Shown here one piece after another: positions 7,465-14,691 of a stretch of 39,699 bases of DNA. Source of the DNA: a virus; the IMG/VR virus record IMGVR_UViG_3300046780_000176, positions 1 through 39,699 of that record. One strand, written 5' to 3'. The notes below the pieces were generated by a model, which saw only the letters and a list, made by a program, of their open reading frames with translations, had not been told where the DNA came from and ran no database searches. The translations under genes were made by a program, and so were the position numbers. Position 1 is the first letter of the stretch. Every line of letters begins with the position of its first letter.

Positions 7465-8547
7465 GGAGACCAAGCAGGCGAGACGGCGACCGACAGCGGC
7501 GCCGGTGGCGATGTAGGCGGAGCGGCAGCCGAACCGGCCGCGCCCGTGACGGACCCGGCGGTCACCGAGGACGGTGGCGCCGCGCCGGCCGTTCCGGCAG
7601 CCGACGACATCCCCGCCGATCCGACCGCGAAGCCGAAGGCCGCCAAGGCCAAGCCCGCCGAGCCGCCGCCCGCCGCCGCCAAGAAAGAGCCTAACCTCAC
7701 GGCCCGTCTGGCGAGCCTGTCCCGCGACAACCGGGAGACCCGCGCCGCCCTGAAGGCGGCCGAGGACAAGGCGACCGCCGCCGCCCAGCGCGTCACCGAC
7801 TTCGAAGCCGTCCTGGCGCTCGGCAAGGACGACGCGACGATCCCGGCCCTGCTCGAACGTCTGGGCATTCCCTTCGAGAAGGTGGTCAACGCCTACGCCG
7901 GGCAACCGGAACAGACCGCCGAGCAATTGCGCGACGCCAAGCTCGCCGCGCTCGAGAAGAAGCTCAACGACGATGCGGCCGCGCGCCAGGCTGAGGCCGA
8001 CAAGGCGAAGGTCGAGGCGGACGCGTCGCGCGAAGCATCCGCGCGCGCCGAGTACGTCGGCATGTGCGGCAAGGCCATCACGGCCAACGCCGGGAAGTAC
8101 GAAATCTGCGCCCGCCTGGGCGACGAGGCCGCGAACGACGTGTTCGGGCTCGTGATCAAGGCGTGGGGCGACGCCGGCAAACCGCAGCTGATGCCGGGCG
8201 AACTCGAAGAGGCGATCGAGAAGGCCGTCGAGGTGCAGGAATTGAAGTACGAGGAACGCGGAAAGCAGCTCGCGAAGCAGGGCGCCAAGCCGAACGGCGC
8301 CGCCGCAGCCACCGCGAAAGATTCTGATCTGCCGCCGCATTTGACGGGCGGAAAACTGAGCGACAAGGACGACGACATCCTGAGCGGGCTCATCGACAAG
8401 ACGGCCCCCGCGACCAGCTCTCAACGAGCGAAGCCGCGGACGATCAACAGCTCGTTGGGAGGCTCGGCACCGCCGCGCCAACCAGCACGGGGATCGATGG
8501 ATCCGCGCGACGCACTGAGGGAAGTGCTCGCGCCTTTCCAGCGCTGA
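7462..8547 (+). CDS. Head scaffolding protein
   Basis: A 361-residue protein located directly before the major capsid gene, with scaffold-type composition. It has a long low-complexity Ala/Pro/Gly/Glu N-terminus (residues 1-75), then coiled-coil-like helices (ARLASLSRDNRETRAALKAA; LAALEKKLNDDAAARQAEAD), and a short conserved-looking C-terminus (PRDALREVLAPFQR) that would be the capsid-binding end. Scaffolds direct prohead assembly and are removed before DNA entry. The GTG start lies at the end of start-associated motif copy 2. The family cannot be named by sequence alone; the call rests on position and composition. Confidence 0.8.
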   Translation: MGDQAGETATDSGAGGDVGGAAAEPAAPVTDPAVTEDGGAAPAVPAADDIPADPTAKPKAAKAKPAEPPPAAAKKEPNLTARLASLSRDNRETRAALKAAEDKATAAAQRVTDFEAVLALGKDDATIPALLERLGIPFEKVVNAYAGQPEQTAEQLRDAKLAALEKKLNDDAAARQAEADKAKVEADASREASARAEYVGMCGKAITANAGKYEICARLGDEAANDVFGLVIKAWGDAGKPQLMPGELEEAIEKAVEVQELKYEERGKQLAKQGAKPNGAAAATAKDSDLPPHLTGGKLSDKDDDILSGLIDKTAPATSSQRAKPRTINSSLGGSAPPRQPARGSMDPRDALREVLAPFQR

Positions 8548-8575
8548 CCGCCCCGCAACCGTCTAGTCGCCCCTC

Positions 8576-8584
8576 AAAGGAGGT
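8576..8584 (+). promoter_or_regulatory. Perfect Shine-Dalgarno of the capsid gene
   Basis: AAAGGAGGT lies 6-7 nt before the capsid ATG at 8591 and is fully complementary to the anti-Shine-Dalgarno end of 16S rRNA. It is the strongest site seen in the structural module, fitting the need for high capsid protein output. Confidence 0.8.
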
Positions 8585-8590
8585 CCGCCA

Positions 8591-9826
8591 ATGATCGCGG
8601 ACATCGTTGCCAACGTCGAACCGATTTACAAGCAGTGGTACGCCAGCTCGTACGAGAACATGTTCTACCGCGACCGCCCCGCGATGGGGATGATCGCCAA
8701 GGAACGTGCCGGCGGCGAGCAGGTCAAGCAGCCGATCAAGATCAGCCAGGGCCCCGGGCAGTCCGCCACCTTCACCAACGCGCTCGGCAACGTCGGACTC
8801 TCCGTCCGTCGCCCGTTCCTCGGTGATTGGGGCCTCGATTACTCGCTGGCCCAGGTCCAGAACACCCTGATCGAGTTGTCGCAGGACAACAAGGGCGCCG
8901 TCGTCAAGGCGCTCGCGGACGAAACCGAAAGCGCCGTCGATGCTCTCGCTCAGCGCTTCGAGCACGACCTATTCCGGTCGGGCTACGGCGATCTAGGCGT
9001 GGTTCTGTCCGGCCAGGCGACCCCGACGATCACGCTGACGCTGCGGTCGGACGCCCAGAACTTCTTCCCGGGTCAGGTCGTGGTTGCGGCACCGGCCGTG
9101 AACACGGGCGTCCTGCTCAACGCGGGAGCGAGCATCGTCGTGTCGTCCGTCGATCGCGACGCCGGCACGGTGACGAGCGCCGGCAACTGGACGGCTTCGA
9201 TCGCGGGTCTGATCGCGACGAGCGTTCTGTTCCAGCAGGGCGATCGCACTTCGGCCGCGACCCCGACGCCCCTCAAGGTGGTCGGGTTCGCGGGCTGGCT
9301 GCCGCTCGTGGCGCCGGTGGGTGGCGATTCCTTCTTCGGAGTCGATCGCTCGTTGGATCCGGTGTCGCTGGCCGGCGTTCGCGTGTCCGGTCTCGGCAAG
9401 CCCATCAGCCAGGCGATCTACGACCTGGCGGTCCGCATCGGCGAGAACGGCGGGGCCCCTGACGCCTGCTTCATCTCGTTCGACGCGTTCGGGAAGCTGG
9501 CGACGGAGCTCGACAACCGCGCCATCTACGACAACATCCAGGGCGCCGGCATCACGATCTCCTACGAGGCGATCACGGTGGCAGGGCCGAAGGGACGCAT
9601 TCGTGTGTTCCCGTCGACCTTCTGCCCAATGGACCGCCTGTTCGTGATCACGAAGCGCGACTGGACGATCTACTGCGGCGGCGGGGCGAACCCGATGTTT
9701 CCGTCGCTCAAGGGCGTTTCGCTGCTCGACGTGAGCAGCGCGGACGCGGTCCAGGTGCGCCACAAGACGCTCGCGCAGCTGATGTGCGCGGCGCCGGGTC
9801 ACTCGGGAGTCTCGCAGCTCAGCTAG
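8591..9826 (+). CDS. Major capsid protein, HK97-like
   Basis: A 411-residue protein following the scaffold. Its N-terminus (MIADIVANVEPIYKQWYASSYENMFY) and body pattern resemble podovirus-type HK97-fold capsid proteins: a long spine-helix region around VVKALADETESAVDALAQRFEHDLF (about residues 96-120), beta-rich insertions (120-240), and an A-domain-like C-terminal part with IRVFPSTFCPMDRLFVITKRDW near residue 345. It ends VRHKTLAQLMCAAPGHSGVSQLS. The capsid assignment follows from size, strong Shine-Dalgarno and order (portal, scaffold, capsid); the fold is inferred. Confidence 0.87.
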   Translation: MIADIVANVEPIYKQWYASSYENMFYRDRPAMGMIAKERAGGEQVKQPIKISQGPGQSATFTNALGNVGLSVRRPFLGDWGLDYSLAQVQNTLIELSQDNKGAVVKALADETESAVDALAQRFEHDLFRSGYGDLGVVLSGQATPTITLTLRSDAQNFFPGQVVVAAPAVNTGVLLNAGASIVVSSVDRDAGTVTSAGNWTASIAGLIATSVLFQQGDRTSAATPTPLKVVGFAGWLPLVAPVGGDSFFGVDRSLDPVSLAGVRVSGLGKPISQAIYDLAVRIGENGGAPDACFISFDAFGKLATELDNRAIYDNIQGAGITISYEAITVAGPKGRIRVFPSTFCPMDRLFVITKRDWTIYCGGGANPMFPSLKGVSLLDVSSADAVQVRHKTLAQLMCAAPGHSGVSQLS

Positions 9827-9835
9827 TCGGACTGT

Positions 9836-9868
9836 CGCCGGGCGCGTAGCGGTAACGCGCGCTCGGCG
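9836..9868 (+). terminator. Stem-loop after the capsid gene
   Basis: CGCCG (9836-9840) pairs with CGGCG (9864-9868), and inside it GCGCGT (9842-9847) pairs with ACGCGC (9855-9860) around a 7-nt loop. No U-run follows, so it is either an attenuating terminator or a structure protecting the 3' end of capsid mRNA. It fills most of the 65-bp gap before the next gene. Confidence 0.5.
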
Positions 9869-9891
9869 GCGTCCAGCAAAGGACACGCACC

Positions 9892-10305
9892 ATGGCAAAT
9901 CCGAAGCTGTTTTACGAGGATGGGATCAACTACACGAAGGGCGCCACCCTCGCGCTCAACGTTCCGATCGGCGCGGCGGGTGCCCCTGGCACGCCCACGC
10001 TGTTCAACAACTTCAAAACCCCCCTCTCGGCGACCATCCCGCTCAACAGGACCGGCGCCGGCCTCTACACGCTCTCCCTCCAGGAGACGTGGGCCAACCT
10101 GATCTGGTACTCGATCTTCACCACGCAGGCGACGGTGGCGGCGGGTGACGGATTGACCGGTCTCGTGACCTCGACGGCGAACCTCGCTGTCAACGGCCAG
10201 CTGACCTTCACCATGCTCAACAACGCCAGCGTCGCGGCCGATCCGCGCAGCGGCGCCATTCTCCAGGTGCTCTTGGGCCTGAAGAACAACAGCAACTTCC
10301 CGTAG
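9892..10305 (+). CDS. Putative minor structural protein (beta-rich)
   Basis: A 137-residue protein starting at ATG 9892, preceded by GCAAAGGAC as a modest ribosome site. It is rich in Thr, Asn, Ala and Leu with alternating hydrophobic patterns (GATLALNVPIGAAGA; LSATIPLNRTGAGLYTLSLQ; GQLTFTMLNNAS), typical of a beta-sandwich virion protein such as a head decoration or head fibre. Position immediately after the capsid protein supports this. No family is identified. Confidence 0.65.
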   Translation: MANPKLFYEDGINYTKGATLALNVPIGAAGAPGTPTLFNNFKTPLSATIPLNRTGAGLYTLSLQETWANLIWYSIFTTQATVAAGDGLTGLVTSTANLAVNGQLTFTMLNNASVAADPRSGAILQVLLGLKNNSNFP

Positions 10306-10309
10306 GCCC

Positions 10310-10564
10310 ATGATGGACCCCAAGCGAAAGCCCCTGTCCGTGATGATCGCCCTGCAGGCGGACAAGCTGCGGGGCAAAGACGGGATGAAGCACGACGAGC
10401 CCGACGACTCCAGCGAGGAAGACGCGCCGGAAGAGTACGGCAAAGAGGAAGGCGTCTCCGCCTGCCAGGACATGATCGACGCGATGAAGAATCGCGACGC
10501 ATCCGCGCTCAACGAGGCGATGGCGCGCTGGTGCGAGATCTACGGGCACGGGGAAAAGGAATAG
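10310..10564 (+). CDS. Unrecognised acidic 84-residue protein
   Basis: It begins MMDPKRKPLSVMIALQADKL, with a second Met available at 10313. Residues 28-50 are very acidic (DEPDDSSEEDAPEEYGKEEG), and the C-terminal half is a short helical segment (ALNEAMARWCEIYGHGEKE). It follows the previous gene by 4 nt. The function is unknown; small acidic proteins next to capsid genes sometimes aid assembly, but nothing here proves it. Confidence 0.65.
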   Translation: MMDPKRKPLSVMIALQADKLRGKDGMKHDEPDDSSEEDAPEEYGKEEGVSACQDMIDAMKNRDASALNEAMARWCEIYGHGEKE

Positions 10565-10572
10565 GAAAGGTT

Positions 10573-10628
10573 CCGGGCCGCGGGGGCAGAGGAATCGGTC
10601 CCCACCAACACCCACTCTCGCGGCCCGG
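10573..10628 (+). promoter_or_regulatory. Long-range inverted repeat before the adaptor gene
   Basis: A perfect 10-bp inverted repeat, CCGGGCCGCG at 10573-10582 and CGCGGCCCGG at 10619-10628, encloses a 36-nt loop that holds a nested GGGG/CCCC pair. It occupies the 74-bp gap between the head genes and the adaptor, ending 10 nt before ATG 10639. It could be a terminator-antiterminator type structure, an RNA-processing site, or a fold that limits access to the adaptor start. No U-tract is present. Confidence 0.6.
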
Positions 10629-10638
10629 TTAGTTCTTC

Positions 10639-11301
10639 ATGGCGCAAACACTCGCCACCCTCCGAACGGAGTCGCAGCAGCGCTGCAATCAGGAGAACAG
10701 GACCCTGGTCGGCACGCCAGAGTGGAACCGCTACATCAACGAGGCGATCGGCGAGCTCTACGACCTCGTCACCAGCTCGTACCCGCACTACTACCTCAGC
10801 TCGTTTCCCTTCACGCTCGCGGGGTCGAACCAGCAGAGCATCTCGGCGCTTACGCCGCTGTTCTACAAGCTGCGCGGCCTCGACTACCTGTTCGCCGGCA
10901 ACGCGAAGCCGATGAGCGTCCACCCGCTCAGCTTCCTCGAGCGGAACAAGTACGGGAACCTCAACTTCGCCGGCAACTACACGCTTTGGTACAATCCACA
11001 GCCGCCGACGCTGGTCGCCGACGGAGACACGCTCGATTTCATCCTCGACGTGTGGTCGGAGTTCATCCCGGTAACGGCCGCGATCGCCGGCGCGATGAAG
11101 GAAGAATCCCCGACGGACGATCTCCTGGCGCGCAAGGCGCAGATCATCGCGCGCATCAACGCCGCGGCGCCGAACCGCGACGGCGAGCCGGGGCAGGCCG
11201 CCGACCTGACGTCGTGGGCGCCGGGCGACAGCGGCCGCAGGTACATGCTCGAAGGCGGGAACCTGATTATCGTCGGCTCTGACGATGGGGACTGGGCGTG
11301 A
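10639..11301 (+). CDS. Head-tail adaptor (connector) protein
   Basis: A 220-residue protein. The N-terminal helices (LATLRTESQQRCNQENRTLV, GTPEWNRYINEAIGELYDLV) resemble the adaptor ring subunits that podoviruses place under the portal (P22 gp4-type or T7 gp11-type role). The second half is a mixed region with VWSEFIPVTAAIAGAMKEES and KAQIIARINAAAPNRD, a helical segment common in such connectors. It sits between the capsid block and the nozzle gene and overlaps the latter by 4 nt (GTGA). The exact family is not assigned. Confidence 0.75.
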   Translation: MAQTLATLRTESQQRCNQENRTLVGTPEWNRYINEAIGELYDLVTSSYPHYYLSSFPFTLAGSNQQSISALTPLFYKLRGLDYLFAGNAKPMSVHPLSFLERNKYGNLNFAGNYTLWYNPQPPTLVADGDTLDFILDVWSEFIPVTAAIAGAMKEESPTDDLLARKAQIIARINAAAPNRDGEPGQAADLTSWAPGDSGRRYMLEGGNLIIVGSDDGDWA

Positions 11302-14222
11302 GCGCCGGCCTGCCGCGCGTCCCGCATCCGCTTCTGATCAGGGGCGTGAACCAGAAGTCACCCCGGCAGATCGGCGTGGAGGGGGAGCTTGACCTCCTCC
11401 AGAACATGCAGATCGTCAAGGCGTCCAGCGGAGACGTCGGTTTCGAGCTGATCCCCCGCAACGGGTCGGCCAACTTGCCCAGAACCGCCGATGTGGGTAG
11501 CATTATCACTGGCATGAGGCTGGGGACCCTCGGTAGCGGGCTGGTGTTGCTGACGGGTCTGTCTTGCTACCGCAAGGCCATCGACCAGTGGCATCGGGTG
11601 TCGGCGACGGCCCCGACAGTCGGCGTCGACACGAAGGCCATCACGGCGGACACGCTGCGGGCCACGGCCTGCGATCAGGTCTACGCCAACGGCTACACCG
11701 TGGCGGCCACGACGTCGCTCGACGCGACAGGCGGGAACTTCTCCGTTCACGCAACGGTGCGCGATTCGAACGGCAACAAGGTCATCGACTCGAACCTCGA
11801 GACGGGCGTCGTCGGCCCGGTAAAGCTCGTCGTCGTCACCGGTAACGTCGTGCTCGCCTTCTGGGTGGCGAGCCCGGGGACGATTCGGGCAGCGAAGTTC
11901 AACACGGGGGCGCCCTCGGCCTTCAGTGCCCCGGTCAATGTCGTGGTTGCATCGACGGCGACGCCGTTCGACGTCCAGGTCGTACCGGCATCGGGGAATA
12001 TAGCGGTCATCTACGTCACCGGCGGCGGTGCGGTCGCGCAACTTCTGTTCACGCCGGGAACGATGACGTCCGGCGCCGCGACGACGTACGGCTTCGCGGT
12101 GCCCGACGTGTTCCTGTACATGACGAACGACTACGCGACGAACACGATCTACTTGGCCCACATCGACAGCGTGAATGGCGTGCGTGAGACGACGTTCGAC
12201 GGGACGACACTGGTGCTTGGCGCGACGACCGTGTTCGATGCCGCCTCGACGCAGGCGACGAACGTGGCGGGCAAGCGTGCTGCGGCGGCGCGGGCCATCT
12301 ACTTCACCGTGGGAACGGGCCCCGTCTACGATCATCAGATCAAGGTGACGACGGGCGCGGCGGCGACGACCGTGATGCGCTCGGTCGAGCTGGCTTCGCG
12401 CGTGCTGGTGGCAAACGGGACCCTGTACGCGCTCGCGAAATACCGCGGCACGAATCAGGGAACCTACTACCTGTTGGATCTGCTGGCGAAGGTATCCATC
12501 GGCGAGGCGCTGCCTGACGTGGCGTTCATCGGCGCCACGTCCCTTCCGAACTTGGCGGTCGCGGCCACCAGCAACACGTGGCTGACGTCCGGTCTCAAGA
12601 ACCTGTCCGTGACGACGCAGAACGGCGCCTTCCTCGCGTACGTGGGCTCGTCGAGCATCTCGTTCACGTTTCAGGACTCGACCGTGGGCAAGCCGGTCGA
12701 GTTGAACAGCGGCCTCCATATCCCTGGCGCGCAGCCCTACTATTACGACGGCTCGACACTGACAGAGCACGGGTTCCCGATCGTCCCCGAGCAGTCGGAT
12801 GCGCCGGTTCCGGCGGCCGGCGGGAGCATGACGCCCGCCTCCGTCTACACCTACCGCTACGTCTACGAGTGGGTGGACGCGGTGGGTAACCTCTGGCGCT
12901 CGGCACCGTCTATCGTGCCGCAGTCGGTGAGCCTGGGGGCGACCGACACCAGGGTGACGTTGTCCCTGCCGACGCTGCGGGTGACCAGGAAGACGAACGT
13001 CTCGATCGCCGTCTACCGCACGCTCGCGAATGGGGACGGGACCGTGTATTTCAAGGTCAGCACCGCCACGGCGCCCGTGATCAACGATCCGACGATCGAC
13101 CGAATGGCCTTCGTCGATACGGTGTCCGACGTGATCGCTGCCAGCGGGGAGCCGATCTACACGACGGGTAGCGTGCTCGAAAACATTGCGATTCCGCCCT
13201 GCCGGACGATGTCCGTTCACCGCGGTCGCCTACTCGTCGCCGCCGTGGCCGGCGATGTCGATGCGGTGTGGTTTTCGAAAGACGTGGTGCCCGGTTTCGC
13301 CGTGGAGTTCTCGGACTTCCTCGTCAGCCGGATCACGAGCGTCGAGCCGATCACGGCGGTGGGCTCGCGCGACAGCTACGCGATCGCCTGCACCGCCACG
13401 CAGTCGTGGTCATCGGCGAATGAGTATCCCGACGACACCGGCGCGGGCGGCGTGCTCATCTTCCAGCAGCAGAGCAATACGACCGGCTGCGCGACGATCG
13501 GCATGATGGCCGGGAACGACCAGGGCGCGATCACCTACGCCGGCACGAAGGGCATCTGGCGGATGTCGCGTGGGCTGTCCTGGGATTACGTGGGCGCGGC
13601 GGTCGACGACGACATCGTGGGATTCAATCCCGTCGCGATCCTGTCGGTGCCTGGACAAAACCAGATGCGCGTCGTGGGCGGCGGTGCGTCGGCGCTGGTC
13701 TATGAAGCGCTGTGGGGGCAGTGGGCGAAGTGGAGCTACACGCAGGCGCCGGCCGCGTTCGTCGATGCCGTGATGTGGAACGGATCGGTAGCCTATCTGT
13801 GCAGCAACGGCACCGTGGTCGTCGAGGATACGACCACGTTCGACGACAATGGCGTCTCAGCTTCGGTCGCGCACGTCGTGACCTTCTCGGACGTGAATCT
13901 GTATGGCGTGGCGGGCTTCGGGCGGCTCTACATCACGCAGCTCACGGGGCGCGTCGTGGGCGACGGGAACGGCTTCACGCTGACGGCCGCGCAGAACTTC
14001 GACGGTACCGCGGGCCCGAGCAAGGCGCTCGCCATGGGCGCCAACGCGGCCCTCAACTTCGAGGTCGACCCGGGGACGTTCGGGAAGTCGTCGAGTTACG
14101 CGCTGACGATCTCGGACAGCGGCAACGGACCGAACAGCGCGTTCACGATCGCCGCGATCACGGCCCTCATCGGGATGAAGAAGGGTCTCAACAAGCTCCC
14201 GCCCGCTCGCCGGGCTACCTGA
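11298..14222 (+). CDS. Tail nozzle / packaged-DNA stabilisation protein (gp10-like)
   Basis: A 974-residue beta-rich protein starting at GTG 11298 in a GTGA overlap. The N-terminus (PHPLLIRGVNQKSPRQIG) names a protein that counts on correct ring docking, as in P22 gp10-like and T7 gp12-like nozzles. Residues about 630-790 carry propeller-like blades: VHRGRLLVAAVAGDVDAVWF, then SKDVVPGFAVEFSDF, ITAVGSRDSYAIACT, TGCATIGMMAGNDQGAITYA and GTKGIWRMSRGLSWDYVG. Such proteins plug the portal channel below the adaptor. No transmembrane or signal segment is seen. The length is greater than P22 gp10, suggesting extra surface domains in the first 600 residues. Confidence 0.78.
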   Translation: MSAGLPRVPHPLLIRGVNQKSPRQIGVEGELDLLQNMQIVKASSGDVGFELIPRNGSANLPRTADVGSIITGMRLGTLGSGLVLLTGLSCYRKAIDQWHRVSATAPTVGVDTKAITADTLRATACDQVYANGYTVAATTSLDATGGNFSVHATVRDSNGNKVIDSNLETGVVGPVKLVVVTGNVVLAFWVASPGTIRAAKFNTGAPSAFSAPVNVVVASTATPFDVQVVPASGNIAVIYVTGGGAVAQLLFTPGTMTSGAATTYGFAVPDVFLYMTNDYATNTIYLAHIDSVNGVRETTFDGTTLVLGATTVFDAASTQATNVAGKRAAAARAIYFTVGTGPVYDHQIKVTTGAAATTVMRSVELASRVLVANGTLYALAKYRGTNQGTYYLLDLLAKVSIGEALPDVAFIGATSLPNLAVAATSNTWLTSGLKNLSVTTQNGAFLAYVGSSSISFTFQDSTVGKPVELNSGLHIPGAQPYYYDGSTLTEHGFPIVPEQSDAPVPAAGGSMTPASVYTYRYVYEWVDAVGNLWRSAPSIVPQSVSLGATDTRVTLSLPTLRVTRKTNVSIAVYRTLANGDGTVYFKVSTATAPVINDPTIDRMAFVDTVSDVIAASGEPIYTTGSVLENIAIPPCRTMSVHRGRLLVAAVAGDVDAVWFSKDVVPGFAVEFSDFLVSRITSVEPITAVGSRDSYAIACTATQSWSSANEYPDDTGAGGVLIFQQQSNTTGCATIGMMAGNDQGAITYAGTKGIWRMSRGLSWDYVGAAVDDDIVGFNPVAILSVPGQNQMRVVGGGASALVYEALWGQWAKWSYTQAPAAFVDAVMWNGSVAYLCSNGTVVVEDTTTFDDNGVSASVAHVVTFSDVNLYGVAGFGRLYITQLTGRVVGDGNGFTLTAAQNFDGTAGPSKALAMGANAALNFEVDPGTFGKSSSYALTISDSGNGPNSAFTIAAITALIGMKKGLNKLPPARRAT

Positions 14223-14271
14223 GCAAACTTTCAGTCTTGCGTCATTTTCGCTCGGGACGCACGCTTGTGGC

Positions 14272-14655
14272 ATGCGACACGTCCTCCTGATCGGGTTGCT
14301 GCTGGGTGGCTGCGCGATGTCGGCGCCGCCGTACACGGGAACGACGATGGCGGAGGCGCGCTGGGCGGGCGTGCTCGAACGCTGCCAGGCCTACGAGGCG
14401 AGCGGAGAGCGCGACGAGGCGACGATCATGCAGTGCCGCGCGAACGCCGAACAGGCCGCGGCGGAGGACGCCTCCGAGCGCGAGGCACTCCAAGGCGCGC
14501 GGCAGTATCAGGAGGACGCCGCCGCGCGCGACCGGCGCCGGAATGCCGCCGCAGCGTTCGCATCCAGCTATCCGCGCCCCGTGGCGCCCGTTCCGACCGC
14601 GACGAGCTGCACCAGCACGGCCATCGGCACGACCGTTTACACGAACTGCCACTGA
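14272..14655 (+). CDS. Small lipoprotein inside the virion gene block
   Basis: A 127-residue protein with a short lipoprotein signal: MRHVLLIGLLLGGC, in which LGGC is a lipobox with Cys14 as the lipidated residue. The middle is a charged Ala/Glu/Arg helix and the C-terminus is TSCTSTAIGTTVYTNC, a two-Cys ending seen in small envelope proteins. A membrane-anchored product does not fit the virion, so superinfection exclusion or receptor masking is a reasonable guess by analogy with phage-encoded lipoproteins. The 49-bp gap before it is AT-richer than its surroundings and may hold a promoter. Confidence 0.7.
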   Translation: MRHVLLIGLLLGGCAMSAPPYTGTTMAEARWAGVLERCQAYEASGERDEATIMQCRANAEQAAAEDASEREALQGARQYQEDAAARDRRRNAAAAFASSYPRPVAPVPTATSCTSTAIGTTVYTNCH

Positions 14656-14662
14656 CGCGCCG

Positions 14663-14691
14663 GTTCTGAGGGATTTCGGGGCGCGGTTGTG
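14663..14691 (+). promoter_or_regulatory. Start-associated motif, copy 3
   Basis: The sequence reads GTTCTGAGGGATTTCGGGGC followed by GCGGTTGTG, with the GTG start of the S74 gene at 14689-14691. Together with copies 1 and 2 it defines the consensus CTGAGGG, four variable bases, CGGGGCG, one variable base, GTTGTG (counting one overlapping variable position), with constant spacing to the start codon. Confidence 0.65.

Noticed and set aside
9836-9868. Classical rho-independent terminator after the capsid gene
   Set aside because: The stem is good but no U-run follows, so it is listed as a stem-loop with moderate confidence instead of a definite terminator.
11358-13220. 620-codon minus-strand open frame opposite the nozzle gene
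   Set aside because: It has the Arg/His/Asp-rich composition of an antisense shadow, and the plus-strand propeller-like protein is convincing.
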